Shown: one piece after another, positions 44,072-53,016 of the stretch
How positions within the stretch are numbered: the stretch's first letter is position 1
Layout: every line of letters starts with the position of its first letter
Assembly (NCBI RefSeq): GCF_014649495.1
Contig: NZ_BMTD01000002.1
Coordinates: 372,001 to 436,000, forward strand
From: Streptomyces filipinensis
Lineage (GTDB): Bacteria; Actinomycetota; Actinomycetes; Streptomycetales; Streptomycetaceae
Reading direction: 5' to 3'
DNA: 64,000 nt
Program-made: the position numbers and the translations under genes
Notes under the pieces: generated by a model
Database searches by the model: none
What the model was told of the DNA's origin: nothing
The model's input: only the letters and a program-made list of their open reading frames with translations

Positions 44072-47000
44072 ATGGACGACGGAGTTGCCGCCGGAGGGGG
44101 ACGGGACATGCGGGACGGGCATCGGGCGGAGGCCGAGCGGCTGCTCGTGCGGGCTGTCGAGGAGGAGGTCCGGCGCTCGGGCGGGCGGATCGACGGGCAG
44201 GTGCTGCTGTCCCGGGCACGCGGCGCGCTGGACGAGCTGGCGGGGGCGGCCGGCGAGGAGTACGAGACCTACACCCGCGCGCTGGACGAGACCGAGGCGG
44301 GCACACTCACCTTCGGACAGCGGTACGCCCGCCAGGGCGCCGGAACCGCCTTGCTGGTGGCGGCCGTTGCGGCGGTGGCCGCCGCCGTGGCCGACCTGTC
44401 GCTCGGCACCGGTGCCGGTACGGCCGTCGGCGCGGGCCTCACCGCGGGCGTGGCCGGCGCCGCCGCCTCCGTGGCGAAGGCGGCCGGGGCCCATGTGCCC
44501 GCCGCTCATCACCACGCGGGCGCCGCCGGACAGCCCGGCGGACCCGAGCAGCTGCGGCTGCAGTGGCTGACCGCGCTGGAGGTGCGCGGCATCCGGCCGT
44601 TCCTCGACCAGCAGCGGGTGCTGAGCGCCGCCACCGGCCCGAAGAAGACCGGCGGACCCACGCTGCGCGGCGCGGACAAGAGCGCGGCGGCCCGCCGGCG
44701 CACGGTACTGGAGCAGTCCTTCGGGCAACTGCCGGACGCGGACGGCCCGTTCGCGGGGCGCCGGGCGGAGCTGGCGCGGATCCGGCAGTGGGCGCAGGCG
44801 GCCAGAGCGGCCACGGAGACACGGCCGACCGTGGTGGTACTGCACGGCGAGCCCGGCTCCGGCCGGACCACGCTCGCCGTGCGCGCGGCGCACGACCTGC
44901 GCGACCACTTCCGCGGCGCGGTGGTCGTGGACCTGCGCGGCGGCACGCGCGAGGAGGCGCCGCTGCCGACGCGGGACGCCCTGCTGCATCTGCTCAACCG
45001 GCTCGGCGCACCCCGCGAGCAGCTGCTCTTCCGCGAGCGCTCCTCCCCCGACCAGCAGGTCAAGCGGCTCGGCGAGCTGTACCACCAGCATCTGACCGGC
45101 CTGCCCGTGACGATCGTCCTGGACGACGCCTCGGACCCGGAGCAGGTGCGGGCGCTGGTGCCCGAGCGCTCCGACAGCCTCGTCCTGGTCACCGCCCGTA
45201 CCGCCCTCGACCTCCCCGCCGACCTGCCGGCCTGGATCCACCACCTGCCGGTCGAGGCACTGGACGCGGCCGGTGCCGAGGAACTGCTCGGCGCGGCCGC
45301 CGAGGACGCGTCGGGCCCGTACGACGCCGAGTCCGCCGACCGGATCCGCGCGTCGTGCGCCGGGCTGCCGCTGGCGCTCAGGGTCGCGGGCTCCGCGCTC
45401 GGTCCCCGCTCGCCCCGGCAGCTGGCGGCGGACCTGGGCGCGTACGGGCCGGTGGAGCCGGTGGAGCGGGCCCTGTGGCTGCGCTACACCGACCAGCCGG
45501 AGCCGGCGCGCCGGCTGTTGCGCAGGCTCGCGCTCGCGGGCCGGGCCTCGCTGGGCGCCGCGGCCGCCGCCGCCCTGCTCGCCACCGACGAGGCGGAGGC
45601 CACGCGCCACCTCGCCGCCCTCGCCGCGGCCGGCCTCATCGACCATGTGCGCGGCAGCCGCTACCGGCTGCACGACCTGGTGCGCGCCTTCGCCCAGGCC
45701 CGGCTGCTGGACGAGGAGGACCCGGCCGAGCGCACCGCGGCGCAGGAACGGCTGATCGTGAACTACGCCGAGCTGGCCGACTCGGTGCTGCGCCTGGTCG
45801 ACGGGAACATGTCGACGCGCTCCCACCAGTTCGGCTCGCACGGCTTCACCTCGCTGGACGAGGCGCTGCGCTGGCTGGACGACGAGTCCAGCTTCATCAC
45901 CGCGGCCCTGCGGCACGCGGAGGGCGTCGACCAGTCGGCGGTGCTGAACCTCCTGGGCGCGCTGTGCGACTACTGCCTGCTGCGCGGCGACCTGTACCGG
46001 CTGGGCGAGATCAGCGAGCTGACGCAGGCCGTGGACCAGGGGCTGCTGGTGCGCTCGGTGCAGTGGCGCACGGGAATCGCGGCCCGGCAGCTGGGCGAGC
46101 TCGACAAGGCGCGCACCACACTGGCCTCGGTGGTGGACCTGTACCGGGAGGCGCACCACGACGCCGGTGCGGCCCGCGCCCTGTGCTCCCTCGGGATCAC
46201 CCTGCACCACCAGGGCAACCTCACCGAGGCCGCCGCCAGGCTGCAGGAGGCACTGGTCCTGCAGGCGGCGCCGGAACTGGCGACGGACCGGGCCTGGACG
46301 ATGCACGCCCTGGCCGCCGTCCAGCGCGACCGGGCCCGGCTCGCCGAGGCGCTGGAGCTGCTCACCCGTTCCCTGGTCCTGCACCGCGAGGGCGGCTCGC
46401 TGCACGGGGAGGCCTGGGCGCACTTCCAGCTCGGCCAGCTGGCACTGCGGCTGGGGGACGCACCGCGCGCGGAGACCGAGCTGCGCGCCGCCCTGGAGCG
46501 GTACGGCCAAACGCGCGACGCGCGCGGCGAGGCATGGGCGCTGACCCAGCTGGCCCGGGCCCGCATGGTGGCCGGTGACGCCTCGCCGGCCGTGGAAGGC
46601 TTGAGGCAGGCCGCCGCCCGGCACCGGGAGAACGAGGACGCGCGCGGCGAGGCGTGGACGCTGTACTACCTGGGCCAGGCACTGGAGGAGAGGGGCGACC
46701 TGGATCTGGCGGTCCGCGACCTGGAGCGGTCCCGGACGATGTTCTCCCGGATGCGGGACGTCTACGGCCTCGCCTGCGCCCGGCACCACTCCGCCCGGGT
46801 CACCCGCGACCAGCGGGCCGCGCAGACCGGCTCGCTGCGCAACTCCGGCTTCGCCCGGCAGCTCCTCGTGGACGCCCGCACCGACTTCCAGCGCATCGGC
46901 GTCGCCCACGGCGAGGCGTGGACCTGCCTGGAGCTGGCGGTGGTCGACGCGGGCAACGCCCGTACGCAGGCGGCACTGGCCCTGTGCGACGAGGCGCTCG

Positions 47001-47311
47001 ACCTGTTCCTCTCCTACGGCGACCGGCGCGGCGAGGACTGGGCCCGCTTCCTGCGCTGCACCCTGCTGCCGTACGCGGCGCCGGGTGGTCTTGAGGTGGG
47101 CACGGCGGTCTCCCAGGAGGAGCTGGCCCAGCTGGCCCGTGCCGACCACTCCCTGCGGGACGACAAGCTCGCCGACTACGTCTCGGCGTACGCCCTGCTA
47201 CTGGAACGCGGCGTCAGCCTGGAGGACGGCTGGCAGGCCTGGCGCCTGCGCATGACTCCGGACCGCCACGCCCGTGAGGTGATGGGGGTGGCGGTACCGG
47301 CGTGGCGCTGA
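44072..47311 (+). CDS. Membrane-anchored NB-ARC STAND ATPase with TPR repeats
   Basis: A 1079-residue signalling ATPase. Residues 12-80 are helical; 90-140 form one or two Gly/Ala-rich hydrophobic segments (TALLVAAVAAVAAAVADLSL, GTGAGTAVGAGLTAGVAGAA). A helical linker follows, then the NB-ARC core with Walker A GEPGSGRTT (259-267), Walker B TIVLDDAS (347-354), the RNBS-like LVLVTARTAL and the GLPLAL motif (SCAGLPLALRVAGSAL), and a winged-helix region. From about 600, TPR-like repeats contain recurrent RGEAW segments. STAND proteins are ligand-gated switches. No AfsR-type DNA-binding domain is present. ATG at 44072 follows GGAAGGAC. The trigger and output are unknown. Confidence 0.88.
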   Translation: MDDGVAAGGGRDMRDGHRAEAERLLVRAVEEEVRRSGGRIDGQVLLSRARGALDELAGAAGEEYETYTRALDETEAGTLTFGQRYARQGAGTALLVAAVAAVAAAVADLSLGTGAGTAVGAGLTAGVAGAAASVAKAAGAHVPAAHHHAGAAGQPGGPEQLRLQWLTALEVRGIRPFLDQQRVLSAATGPKKTGGPTLRGADKSAAARRRTVLEQSFGQLPDADGPFAGRRAELARIRQWAQAARAATETRPTVVVLHGEPGSGRTTLAVRAAHDLRDHFRGAVVVDLRGGTREEAPLPTRDALLHLLNRLGAPREQLLFRERSSPDQQVKRLGELYHQHLTGLPVTIVLDDASDPEQVRALVPERSDSLVLVTARTALDLPADLPAWIHHLPVEALDAAGAEELLGAAAEDASGPYDAESADRIRASCAGLPLALRVAGSALGPRSPRQLAADLGAYGPVEPVERALWLRYTDQPEPARRLLRRLALAGRASLGAAAAAALLATDEAEATRHLAALAAAGLIDHVRGSRYRLHDLVRAFAQARLLDEEDPAERTAAQERLIVNYAELADSVLRLVDGNMSTRSHQFGSHGFTSLDEALRWLDDESSFITAALRHAEGVDQSAVLNLLGALCDYCLLRGDLYRLGEISELTQAVDQGLLVRSVQWRTGIAARQLGELDKARTTLASVVDLYREAHHDAGAARALCSLGITLHHQGNLTEAAARLQEALVLQAAPELATDRAWTMHALAAVQRDRARLAEALELLTRSLVLHREGGSLHGEAWAHFQLGQLALRLGDAPRAETELRAALERYGQTRDARGEAWALTQLARARMVAGDASPAVEGLRQAAARHRENEDARGEAWTLYYLGQALEERGDLDLAVRDLERSRTMFSRMRDVYGLACARHHSARVTRDQRAAQTGSLRNSGFARQLLVDARTDFQRIGVAHGEAWTCLELAVVDAGNARTQAALALCDEALDLFLSYGDRRGEDWARFLRCTLLPYAAPGGLEVGTAVSQEELAQLARADHSLRDDKLADYVSAYALLLERGVSLEDGWQAWRLRMTPDRHAREVMGVAVPAWR

Positions 47312-47320
47312 GGCCCGGCG

Positions 47321-47557
47321 TCAGCCCTGCCGTGCCGTGGACTCGGCCTTCCCGGCCTGCTTCTCACCGGGCTCCGGGGCCTCCTTGAAGTCGACCCTGC
47401 GCATGTGCTTGCTCATCGACTTCATCAGGCCCCACACCGCCAGAGCCATCACCGCGAAGACGATGAAGCCGAGGACACCGGGGGTGACCTTGTTCTGGTC
47501 GACCTCCTTGGCGAGGGGGACGAGGTGCGTCACTGCCAGGCTCACGCTTGCACTCAT
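47321..47557 (-). CDS. Small single-pass membrane protein next to mca
   Basis: A 78-residue protein: MSASVSLAVTHLVPLAKEVD, a membrane helix GVLGFIVFAVMALAVWGLMK, then a basic/polar cytoplasmic tail (SMSKHMRRVDFKEAPEPGEK). ATG at 47566 is an alternative start. It begins right after the mca stop and is likely co-transcribed with it. Homologous small proteins accompany mca in Streptomyces; I know of no assigned function. It might anchor something at the membrane, but nothing in the sequence shows what. Confidence 0.75.
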   Translation of the reverse strand: MSASVSLAVTHLVPLAKEVDQNKVTPGVLGFIVFAVMALAVWGLMKSMSKHMRRVDFKEAPEPGEKQAGKAESTARQG

Positions 47558-47558
47558 G

Positions 47559-48440
47559 TCAGGCATTGTCCCGGATGCCCGCGAAGAGGTCGTCCTCGGG
47601 GAGGGAGGTGTCGACGAGGGACTTCGCCAGCTCGTACTCCTCCGTCGGCCAGACGTCCTTCTGCAGCTCCATCGGCACCTTGAACCAGCCGCCGTCGGGG
47701 TCGATCTGCGTGGCGTGCGCGATCAGCGCCTTGTCACGGATCTCGAAGAAGTCCGCGCACGGAATGTGCGTGGTCAGCGTGCGCTCGGTGCGCTCGATCT
47801 CGCTCCAGCGCTTGAGCCACTCCCCGTACGGCGACTCCAGGCCACGGTCGAGCATCGCCTGGTGCAGCGCCTCGGTGCGGGGGCGGTTGAAGCCCTGGTT
47901 GTAGTACAGCTTCAGCGGCTGGTAGGCGAGGCCGTACTCGCTCTCCGGGTACTTCTCGGTGTCCGCCGCGCCCTCGAACGCCACCATGGAGATCTTGTGC
48001 GTCATGATGTGGTCGGGGTGCGGGTAACCGCCGTTCTCGTCGTAGGTGGTGATCACCTGCGGGCGGAAGGAACGGATCTTGCGCACCAGCTCGCCCGCCG
48101 CCTTGTCGACGTCCTCCAGGGCGAAGCAGCCCTCGGGCAGCGGCGGCAGCGGGTCGCCCTCGGGCAGGCCGGAGTCGACGAAGCCGAGCCACTCCTGGCC
48201 CACGCCGAGGATCTCCCGGGCCTCGTCCATCTCCTTCTTGCGTACCTCGTGGATGTGCTCCTCGATGTACCTGTCGCCCTGCAGCTTGGGATTGAGGATG
48301 GACCCGCGCTCTCCGCCGGTGCACGTCACCACCAGCACGTCCACCCCCTCGGACACGTACTTCGCCATGGTGGCCGCGCCCTTGCTCGACTCGTCGTCGG
48401 GGTGCGCGTGAACGGCCATCAGTCGCAGCTGGTCAGTCAA
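47559..48440 (-). CDS. mca: Mycothiol S-conjugate amidase
   Basis: A 293-residue zinc amidase of the PIG-L/MshB family. The zinc site is His13-x-x-Asp16 (HAHPDDESSKGAA) and a distal His in YPHPDHIMTHKISMVAFEG. Mca specifics are TCTGGERGSILNPKL and GVGQEWLGFVDSGLPEGDPLP. It cuts mycothiol-toxin conjugates into a mercapturic acid (exported) and GlcN-inositol (recycled), a key detoxification route of actinobacteria. The start is a TTG at 48440 with GAGGA upstream, a weak start that may limit expression. It diverges from the DUF4307 gene. Confidence 0.95.
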   Translation of the reverse strand: MTDQLRLMAVHAHPDDESSKGAATMAKYVSEGVDVLVVTCTGGERGSILNPKLQGDRYIEEHIHEVRKKEMDEAREILGVGQEWLGFVDSGLPEGDPLPPLPEGCFALEDVDKAAGELVRKIRSFRPQVITTYDENGGYPHPDHIMTHKISMVAFEGAADTEKYPESEYGLAYQPLKLYYNQGFNRPRTEALHQAMLDRGLESPYGEWLKRWSEIERTERTLTTHIPCADFFEIRDKALIAHATQIDPDGGWFKVPMELQKDVWPTEEYELAKSLVDTSLPEDDLFAGIRDNA

Positions 48441-48553
48441 GACTCAATCCTCGTTAAGTCGGCGCCCCGTGTCTTCGGTGCGATCGGCGGCTTCTATAGT
48501 GACGGAATCGGGGGGCGAATAATTCCGGGTCCGGTTCTGCCGAGAGGACGATC

Positions 48554-48952
48554 ATGAGCACGGCGAGCACGCGGCTGCCCGAGGGCCGCTACGGCCGTTC
48601 CTCGGACGAGCGTGCCGACCGCAAGCTCAAGATCTCCGGCGCGGTGCTCGGCGCGGTGCTGCTCGCCCTGGTCGGCTACTTCGCCTACCACTACGTCGTG
48701 CAGACCAAGATCAGCGCCCAGGTGATCACCTTCGACGCCACGGACCACGCGGTCAAGGCGCATCTGGAGGTCCACAAGGACTCCGGCACCGCGGGCTACT
48801 GCACCCTGCGCTCCCAGGCGGCGGACGGCTCCGAGGTGGGCCGGGCCGACTTCCGCTTCACCGGGCCGGCCACACGTATCGACAAGGTCGTCACGCTGCG
48901 TACGACGGCGAAGGGCACGACGGCCGAGCTGCTCGGCTGTCACGCCGGCTGA
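48554..48952 (+). CDS. DUF4307 membrane protein
   Basis: A 132-residue protein with a polar N-terminus (LPEGRYGRSSDERADRKLK), one membrane helix (ISGAVLGAVLLALVGYFAYH) and a small extracellular beta domain containing two Cys (GTAGYCTLRSQAADGSEVGR and ELLGCHAG) and RIDKVVTLRTTAKGTTAEL. This is the DUF4307 family of actinobacteria, function unknown, regularly near mca and greA. ATG at 48554 with GAGAGGAC upstream. The conserved Cys may form a disulfide outside the cell. Confidence 0.87.
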   Translation: MSTASTRLPEGRYGRSSDERADRKLKISGAVLGAVLLALVGYFAYHYVVQTKISAQVITFDATDHAVKAHLEVHKDSGTAGYCTLRSQAADGSEVGRADFRFTGPATRIDKVVTLRTTAKGTTAELLGCHAG

Positions 48953-49143
48953 CGAGGGGCCGGACACTCCCTGGCGCCACCAGGAATGCGTAGGCGCTGA
49001 CCTGCGTTGATGTGATTCTGATGGCTTATGTCCTCCCCCTTTCGGCCTTGAATTGTTAGGCTCGTGGTTTCGCCCATCCAAGAGGGAACATGCTTCTGGG
49101 GAGGGCGATGCTTTGTATTCCCAGTACCGACGAGGAGCACCCT

Positions 49144-49644
49144 GTGACCCAGACCAGCGAGAACGTCACCTGGCTGACCCAGGAGGCGTACAACAAGCTC
49201 AAGGTCGAGCTTGAGTACCTTACTGGTCCTGCGCGCACGGAGATCGCCGCCAAGATCGCGGCCGCGCGCGAGGAGGGCGACCTGCGCGAGAACGGCGGGT
49301 ACCACGCGGCCAAGGAGGAGCAGGGCAAGCAGGAGCTGCGTGTGCGGCAGCTGACCCAGCTTCTCGAGAACGCCAAGGTGGGCGAGGCCCCGGTTTCGGC
49401 CGATGGTGCCGTCGCGCCCGGCATGGTCGTCACGATCGCCTTCGACGGTGACGAGGACGACACGATGACGTTCCTGCTCGCCTCCCGCGAGTACGCGAGC
49501 GCGGACATCGAGACCTACTCGCCGCAGTCCCCGCTCGGCGCCGGCGTCATCGGCCACAAGGTCGGCGAGGACGCGGAGTACGAGCTGCCGAACGGCAAGA
49601 AGGCCTCGGTGACGATCCTGAAGGCCGAACCGTACTCGGGCTGA
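49144..49644 (+). CDS. greA: Transcription elongation factor GreA
   Basis: A 166-residue Gre factor. The N-terminal coiled coil is TQEAYNKLKVELEYLTGPAR, EIAAKIAAAREEGDLRENGG with the Asp/Glu tip residues that position a Mg ion in the polymerase active site, then YHAAKEEQGKQELRVRQLTQ. The C-terminal FKBP-like domain includes SREYASADIETYSPQSPLG and IGHKVGEDAEYELPNGKKAS. It reactivates backtracked RNA polymerase by stimulating transcript cleavage. The GTG at 49144 follows GAGGAG; the frame extends to 49090. A strong terminator follows. Normal length and motif set. Confidence 0.95.
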   Translation: MTQTSENVTWLTQEAYNKLKVELEYLTGPARTEIAAKIAAAREEGDLRENGGYHAAKEEQGKQELRVRQLTQLLENAKVGEAPVSADGAVAPGMVVTIAFDGDEDDTMTFLLASREYASADIETYSPQSPLGAGVIGHKVGEDAEYELPNGKKASVTILKAEPYSG

Positions 49645-49667
49645 TCCACCCACCGACAGGACCTTGA

Positions 49668-49706
49668 GCCCCCGGTGTCCACCGGATTCCACCGGACACC
49701 GGGGGC
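49668..49706. terminator. Bidirectional terminator between greA and ABC permease
   Basis: A perfect 13-bp stem (GCCCCCGGTGTCC with GGACACCGGGGGC) with a 13-base loop, 23 bp after the greA stop and 20 bp before the stop of the convergent permease. Confidence 0.87.
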
Positions 49707-49725
49707 TTCGCCGTGTCCGGGACCG

Positions 49726-50583
49726 TCAGGTGCTGGCGGAGCGGTACTTGCGGACCGCGAGCGTGCGGAAGACGGCGATGATCAGTATGGAGTAGATCAG
49801 CGAGGCCCAGACCGGGTGCTCCATGGGCCAGGCGTGTGAGGTGGACCGGCCGGGATTGGCGAAGAACACACGGCAGGCCTGCGCGGTGGCGCTGAAGGGG
49901 TTCCACTCGGCGATGTGCCGCAGCCAGGGCGTCATGTGGCCTGGGTCCACGAAGGCGTTGGAGATGAACGTGACCGGGAACAGCCAGATCAGCCCGCTGG
50001 ACGTGGCCGCCTCGGGGGTGCGGACGGACATGCCGATCAGGGCGCCGATCCAGGTGAAGGCGTAGCCGAGCAGGAGCAGCAGCCCGAAGGCGGCGAGCAC
50101 CTTGCCGGCGTTGGTGTCGCCGTTGGAGCCGACGCGCCAGCCGACCAGCAGGGCGACCACGGCGAGGACGACGAGCGTCACGGCCGTCTGCACCAGGTCG
50201 GCGAGCGTACGCCCGGTCAGCACCGCGCCGCGCGCCATCGGCAGGGACCGGAAGCGGTCGATGAGCCCCTTGTGCATGTCGTCGGCGATACCGGCGCCGG
50301 AGCTGGCGGTGGCGAAGGTGACGGTCTGCGCGAAGATGCCCGCCATGAGGAAGTTCGTGTAGTCGACGGGACTGGCGCTGCCGCCGATCTGCATGGAACC
50401 GCCGAAGACGTAGGTGAACAGCACCACGAACATGATGGGCTGGATGAGCCCGTAGATGATCATCTCGGGGATTCTGGACATGCGAATCAAATTGCGTTTC
50501 GCAACGACCATCGAGTCGCGGAAGGACCGGCTGACGGGATTGCCGGGCGGTGCCACGCGCACGGCTTCGCTGACGGCGCTCAC
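49726..50583 (-). CDS. DrrB-like ABC-2 exporter permease
   Basis: A 285-residue membrane protein with six helices and the ABC-2 pattern: SRSFRDSMVVAKRNLIRMSR, EMIIYGLIQPIMFVVLFTYV, NFLMAGIFAQTVTFATASSG, DRFRSLPMARGAVLTGRTLA and WNPFSATAQACRVFF. It is of the daunorubicin-resistance type that exports drugs or lipophilic metabolites. Its ATG at 50583 overlaps the ATPase stop (50580) by 4 bp, so subunits are made in balance. No biosynthetic genes are nearby, so the substrate is unknown; it may serve general resistance. Confidence 0.92.
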   Translation of the reverse strand: MSAVSEAVRVAPPGNPVSRSFRDSMVVAKRNLIRMSRIPEMIIYGLIQPIMFVVLFTYVFGGSMQIGGSASPVDYTNFLMAGIFAQTVTFATASSGAGIADDMHKGLIDRFRSLPMARGAVLTGRTLADLVQTAVTLVVLAVVALLVGWRVGSNGDTNAGKVLAAFGLLLLLGYAFTWIGALIGMSVRTPEAATSSGLIWLFPVTFISNAFVDPGHMTPWLRHIAEWNPFSATAQACRVFFANPGRSTSHAWPMEHPVWASLIYSILIIAVFRTLAVRKYRSAST

Positions 50584-51578
50584 TTGACGGCCTCCTTGCC
50601 GTTCGCCTCGCTCGGGTCGGCTGTCTCGGCGACGTGTCCCGTCAGCGACAGGAAGACGTCGTCGAGGGTGGGGCGGCGCAGTCCGATGTCGTCTATCTCG
50701 ATCCCGCGGGTGTCCAGCTCACGGATGATCTCGGCGAGCAGCTTGGCGCCGCCGGTGACGGGGACCGTGAGCCTGCGGGTGTGCTCCTCGACCGTGACGT
50801 CGCCGTTGTCGAGGCCGCGCAGGCTGTATCGGTCCAGCAGGGCGGCGGCGTCCGCGATGTGCTCGCGCTCGTGCACCACGACCTCGACGCGCTCCCCGCC
50901 CGTCTGGGCCTTGAGCTGGTCGGAGGTGCCCTGGGCGATGACGCGGCCGTGGTCGACCACCGCGATGTCGTGGGCGAGGTGGTCGGCCTCTTCCAGGTAC
51001 TGGGTGGTGAGCAGCAGGGTCGTGCCGCCGGAGACGAGCTGTTTGATGACCTCCCACAGCTGCTGGCGGTTGCGCGGGTCGAGTCCCGTGGTCGGCTCGT
51101 CCATGAACATCACCGGCGGCGAGACCACGAGGGCCGCGGCGAGGTCGAGCCGGCGGCGCATGCCTCCGGAGTAGGTCTTGGCGGGGCGGTCGGCGGCGTC
51201 CGCGAGGTTGAACTGCTCCAGCAGCTCGGCCGCGCGCTGCTTGGCCGCCTTGGCCCGCATCTGGTACAGCTGCCCGACCATCTGCAGGTTCTCTCGGCCG
51301 GTCAGGTACTCGTCGACCGCCGCGAACTGGCCGGACAGGCCGATGGAGCGGCGTACGGCGTCGGGATGCTTGAGCACGTCCACGCCGGCGACGACCGCTT
51401 TGCCGCTGTCGGGGCGCAGCAGGGTGGTGAGGCAGCGGACGGTCGTCGTCTTGCCGGCACCGTTCGGCCCCAGGAGGCCGAGGACCGTGCCCTCGGGCAC
51501 GTCCAGGTCGACACCGTCGAGAGCCCTTACGTCGCCGAAGGTCTTCACCAGGCCTTCGGCATGGATGGCGCCTGGCAT
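50580..51578 (-). CDS. DrrA-like ABC exporter ATPase
   Basis: A 332-residue ATPase from ATG 51578 (MPGAIHAEGLVKTFGDVRAL), which has GGAGA seven bases upstream; a GTG at 51590 and a long extension to 51758 are less likely. Walker A is GLLGPNGAGKTTTV, the Q-loop LSGQFAAVDEYLTGREN, ABC signature YSGGMRRRLDLA, Walker B VMFMDEPTTGLDP, and the H-region LLLTTQYLEEADHLA. The C-terminal DUF4162 regulatory domain (VEEHTRRLTVPV, RRPTLDDVFLSLTG) is typical of DrrA. It energises the DrrB-like permease. The promoter carries a palindrome. Confidence 0.93.
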   Translation of the reverse strand: MPGAIHAEGLVKTFGDVRALDGVDLDVPEGTVLGLLGPNGAGKTTTVRCLTTLLRPDSGKAVVAGVDVLKHPDAVRRSIGLSGQFAAVDEYLTGRENLQMVGQLYQMRAKAAKQRAAELLEQFNLADAADRPAKTYSGGMRRRLDLAAALVVSPPVMFMDEPTTGLDPRNRQQLWEVIKQLVSGGTTLLLTTQYLEEADHLAHDIAVVDHGRVIAQGTSDQLKAQTGGERVEVVVHEREHIADAAALLDRYSLRGLDNGDVTVEEHTRRLTVPVTGGAKLLAEIIRELDTRGIEIDDIGLRRPTLDDVFLSLTGHVAETADPSEANGKEAVK

Positions 51579-51720
51579 GTCTGTCTCCACGTCATCGGGG
51601 ATGTCGGGCGGCACTTTTTTCTTCTGAACGGGTTTCTTCGCAAAGGCTAGGTTTGATCGCCTTGTCGCGCCCGGCCTTTTCGCGGGTACGGCGGCGCGGG
51701 CCGGCGACCACACCTCCCCA

Positions 51721-51748
51721 CCATAACGCGATGTATCGCGTCCTACAA
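51721..51748 (-). promoter_or_regulatory. ABC exporter promoter with operator between -35 and -10
   Basis: Read leftward, TTGTAG (51743-51748) and TTATGG (51721-51726) form a promoter with a 16-bp spacer. The spacer is almost entirely a palindrome, ACGCGAT-GT-ATCGCGT (51726-51741). A regulator bound there would block RNA polymerase. No TetR or PadR gene is next to the operon, so the regulator is unlinked. The leader is about 130 nt. Confidence 0.7.
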
Positions 51749-51786
51749 TGCGGTTCACCCGGACGGGTGACGAGTCCTGCCAGGCG

Positions 51787-53016
51787 TCAGCCGATGACCG
51801 TGTATCCCGCGTGCCGCAGCGCCTGGCCGACCTCGGCGCAGTGCGCCGGGCCCTTCGTCTCCAGGTGCAGCTCGACCTCCACCTCCGTGAGCCCGAGCCG
51901 GGGGTCGGTTCGTACGTGACTGACGTCGAGGACGTTGGCGTCGACCGCCGACAGCACCCCGAGCAGTGTGGCGAGAGCGCCCGGGCGGTCCGTCAGCCGG
52001 AGCCGGACGGCCAGGTAGCGGCCCTGCGCGGCCATGCCGTGCCGCAGCACCCGCTGCATCAGCACCGGGTCCACGTTCCCGCCGGAGAGCACCGCGACGA
52101 CGGGGCCCTCGAAGGCGTCCGGCGCGGCCAGCAGCGCGGCGACCGGACTGGCCCCGGCCGGCTCCACGACCAGCTTGGCCCGCTCCAGGCACAGCAGCAG
52201 CGCGGCCGACAACTGGTCCTCGCTGACCGTGCGCACCTCGTCGACCAGGTCCGCGATGATCCCGAACGGCACCAGGCCCGGCCGCCCCACCTTGATGCCG
52301 TCGGCCATCGTCGCCGGGTTCTCCACCGACACCGGGTGGCCGACGGCCAGCGAGGGCGGATAGGCGGCCGCGCCCTCCGCCTGCACGCCGACGATCCGGA
52401 CCTCGGGCCGGATCGCCTTCACCGCGACCGCGATCCCGGCCGCGAGCCCGCCGCCGCCGACACCGACGACGATCGTGCGAAGCTCCGGGCACTGCTCCAG
52501 GATCTCCAGGCCGACCGTGCCCTGGCCCGCGATGATGTCGGGGTGGTCGAAGGGGTGGATGAACACCGCGCCCGTCTCGGCCGCGTACTCCTCGGCGGCG
52601 GCCAGCGTCTCGTCGACCACCTGGCCGTGCAGCCGCACCTCGGCGCCGTAGTCCCGGGTCGCGCTGACCTTCGGCAGCGGCGCGCCCTTCGGCATGAACA
52701 CCGTGGAGTGCACACCGAGCAGCGACGAGGCCAGCGCCACGCCCTGCGCGTGGTTCCCGGCGCTCGCGGCCACCACACCGGCCGCCCGCTCCTCCGGCAG
52801 CAGCCCGGCGATGCGCACATACGCGCCGCGCAGCTTGAAGGAGCCGGTGCGCTGGAGGTTCTCGCACTTCAGATGCACGGGCGAGCCGACCAGCCGGGAC
52901 AGGTACCGGCTGCCTTCCAGCGCGGTCACCCGCGCGACACCCGAGAGCATCCTCTGGGCACCGCGCACATCGTCGAGGGTGACGGAACGCAAGGAGTCGA
53001 TCGTGCCGTAGCTCAT
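51787..53016 (-). CDS. ilvA: Threonine dehydratase (threonine ammonia-lyase) with ACT domain
   Basis: A 409-residue fold-type II PLP enzyme. The Schiff-base Lys is in LQRTGSFKLRGAY, the phosphate-binding Gly loop is VGVGGGGLAAGIAV, and SAGNHAQGVALASSL is the substrate loop. Residues 325-409 are one ACT-like domain (RYLAVRLRLTDRPGALATLL, EVEVELHLETKGPAHCAEVG), giving the shorter type seen in biodegradative and many actinobacterial enzymes. It converts threonine to 2-oxobutanoate for isoleucine synthesis or catabolism. The ATG at 53016 is at the conserved start; the frame extends to 53127. It diverges from the marR-like gene. Confidence 0.9.
   Translation of the reverse strand: MSYGTIDSLRSVTLDDVRGAQRMLSGVARVTALEGSRYLSRLVGSPVHLKCENLQRTGSFKLRGAYVRIAGLLPEERAAGVVAASAGNHAQGVALASSLLGVHSTVFMPKGAPLPKVSATRDYGAEVRLHGQVVDETLAAAEEYAAETGAVFIHPFDHPDIIAGQGTVGLEILEQCPELRTIVVGVGGGGLAAGIAVAVKAIRPEVRIVGVQAEGAAAYPPSLAVGHPVSVENPATMADGIKVGRPGLVPFGIIADLVDEVRTVSEDQLSAALLLCLERAKLVVEPAGASPVAALLAAPDAFEGPVVAVLSGGNVDPVLMQRVLRHGMAAQGRYLAVRLRLTDRPGALATLLGVLSAVDANVLDVSHVRTDPRLGLTEVEVELHLETKGPAHCAEVGQALRHAGYTVIG

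Noticed and set aside
43946-47149. A 1067-codon frame antisense to the STAND ATPase
   Set aside because: It is a composition shadow; the sense frame has Walker motifs, TPRs and a ribosome site.
44072-47311. Calling the STAND ATPase an antiphage system
   Set aside because: No defence genes, mobile elements or unusual composition surround it; only the domain layout hints at this, so it is kept as a hypothesis.
49726-51578. DrrAB exporter as a sign of an antibiotic gene cluster
   Set aside because: No polyketide, peptide or other biosynthetic genes lie within the window; neighbours are greA and ilvA.
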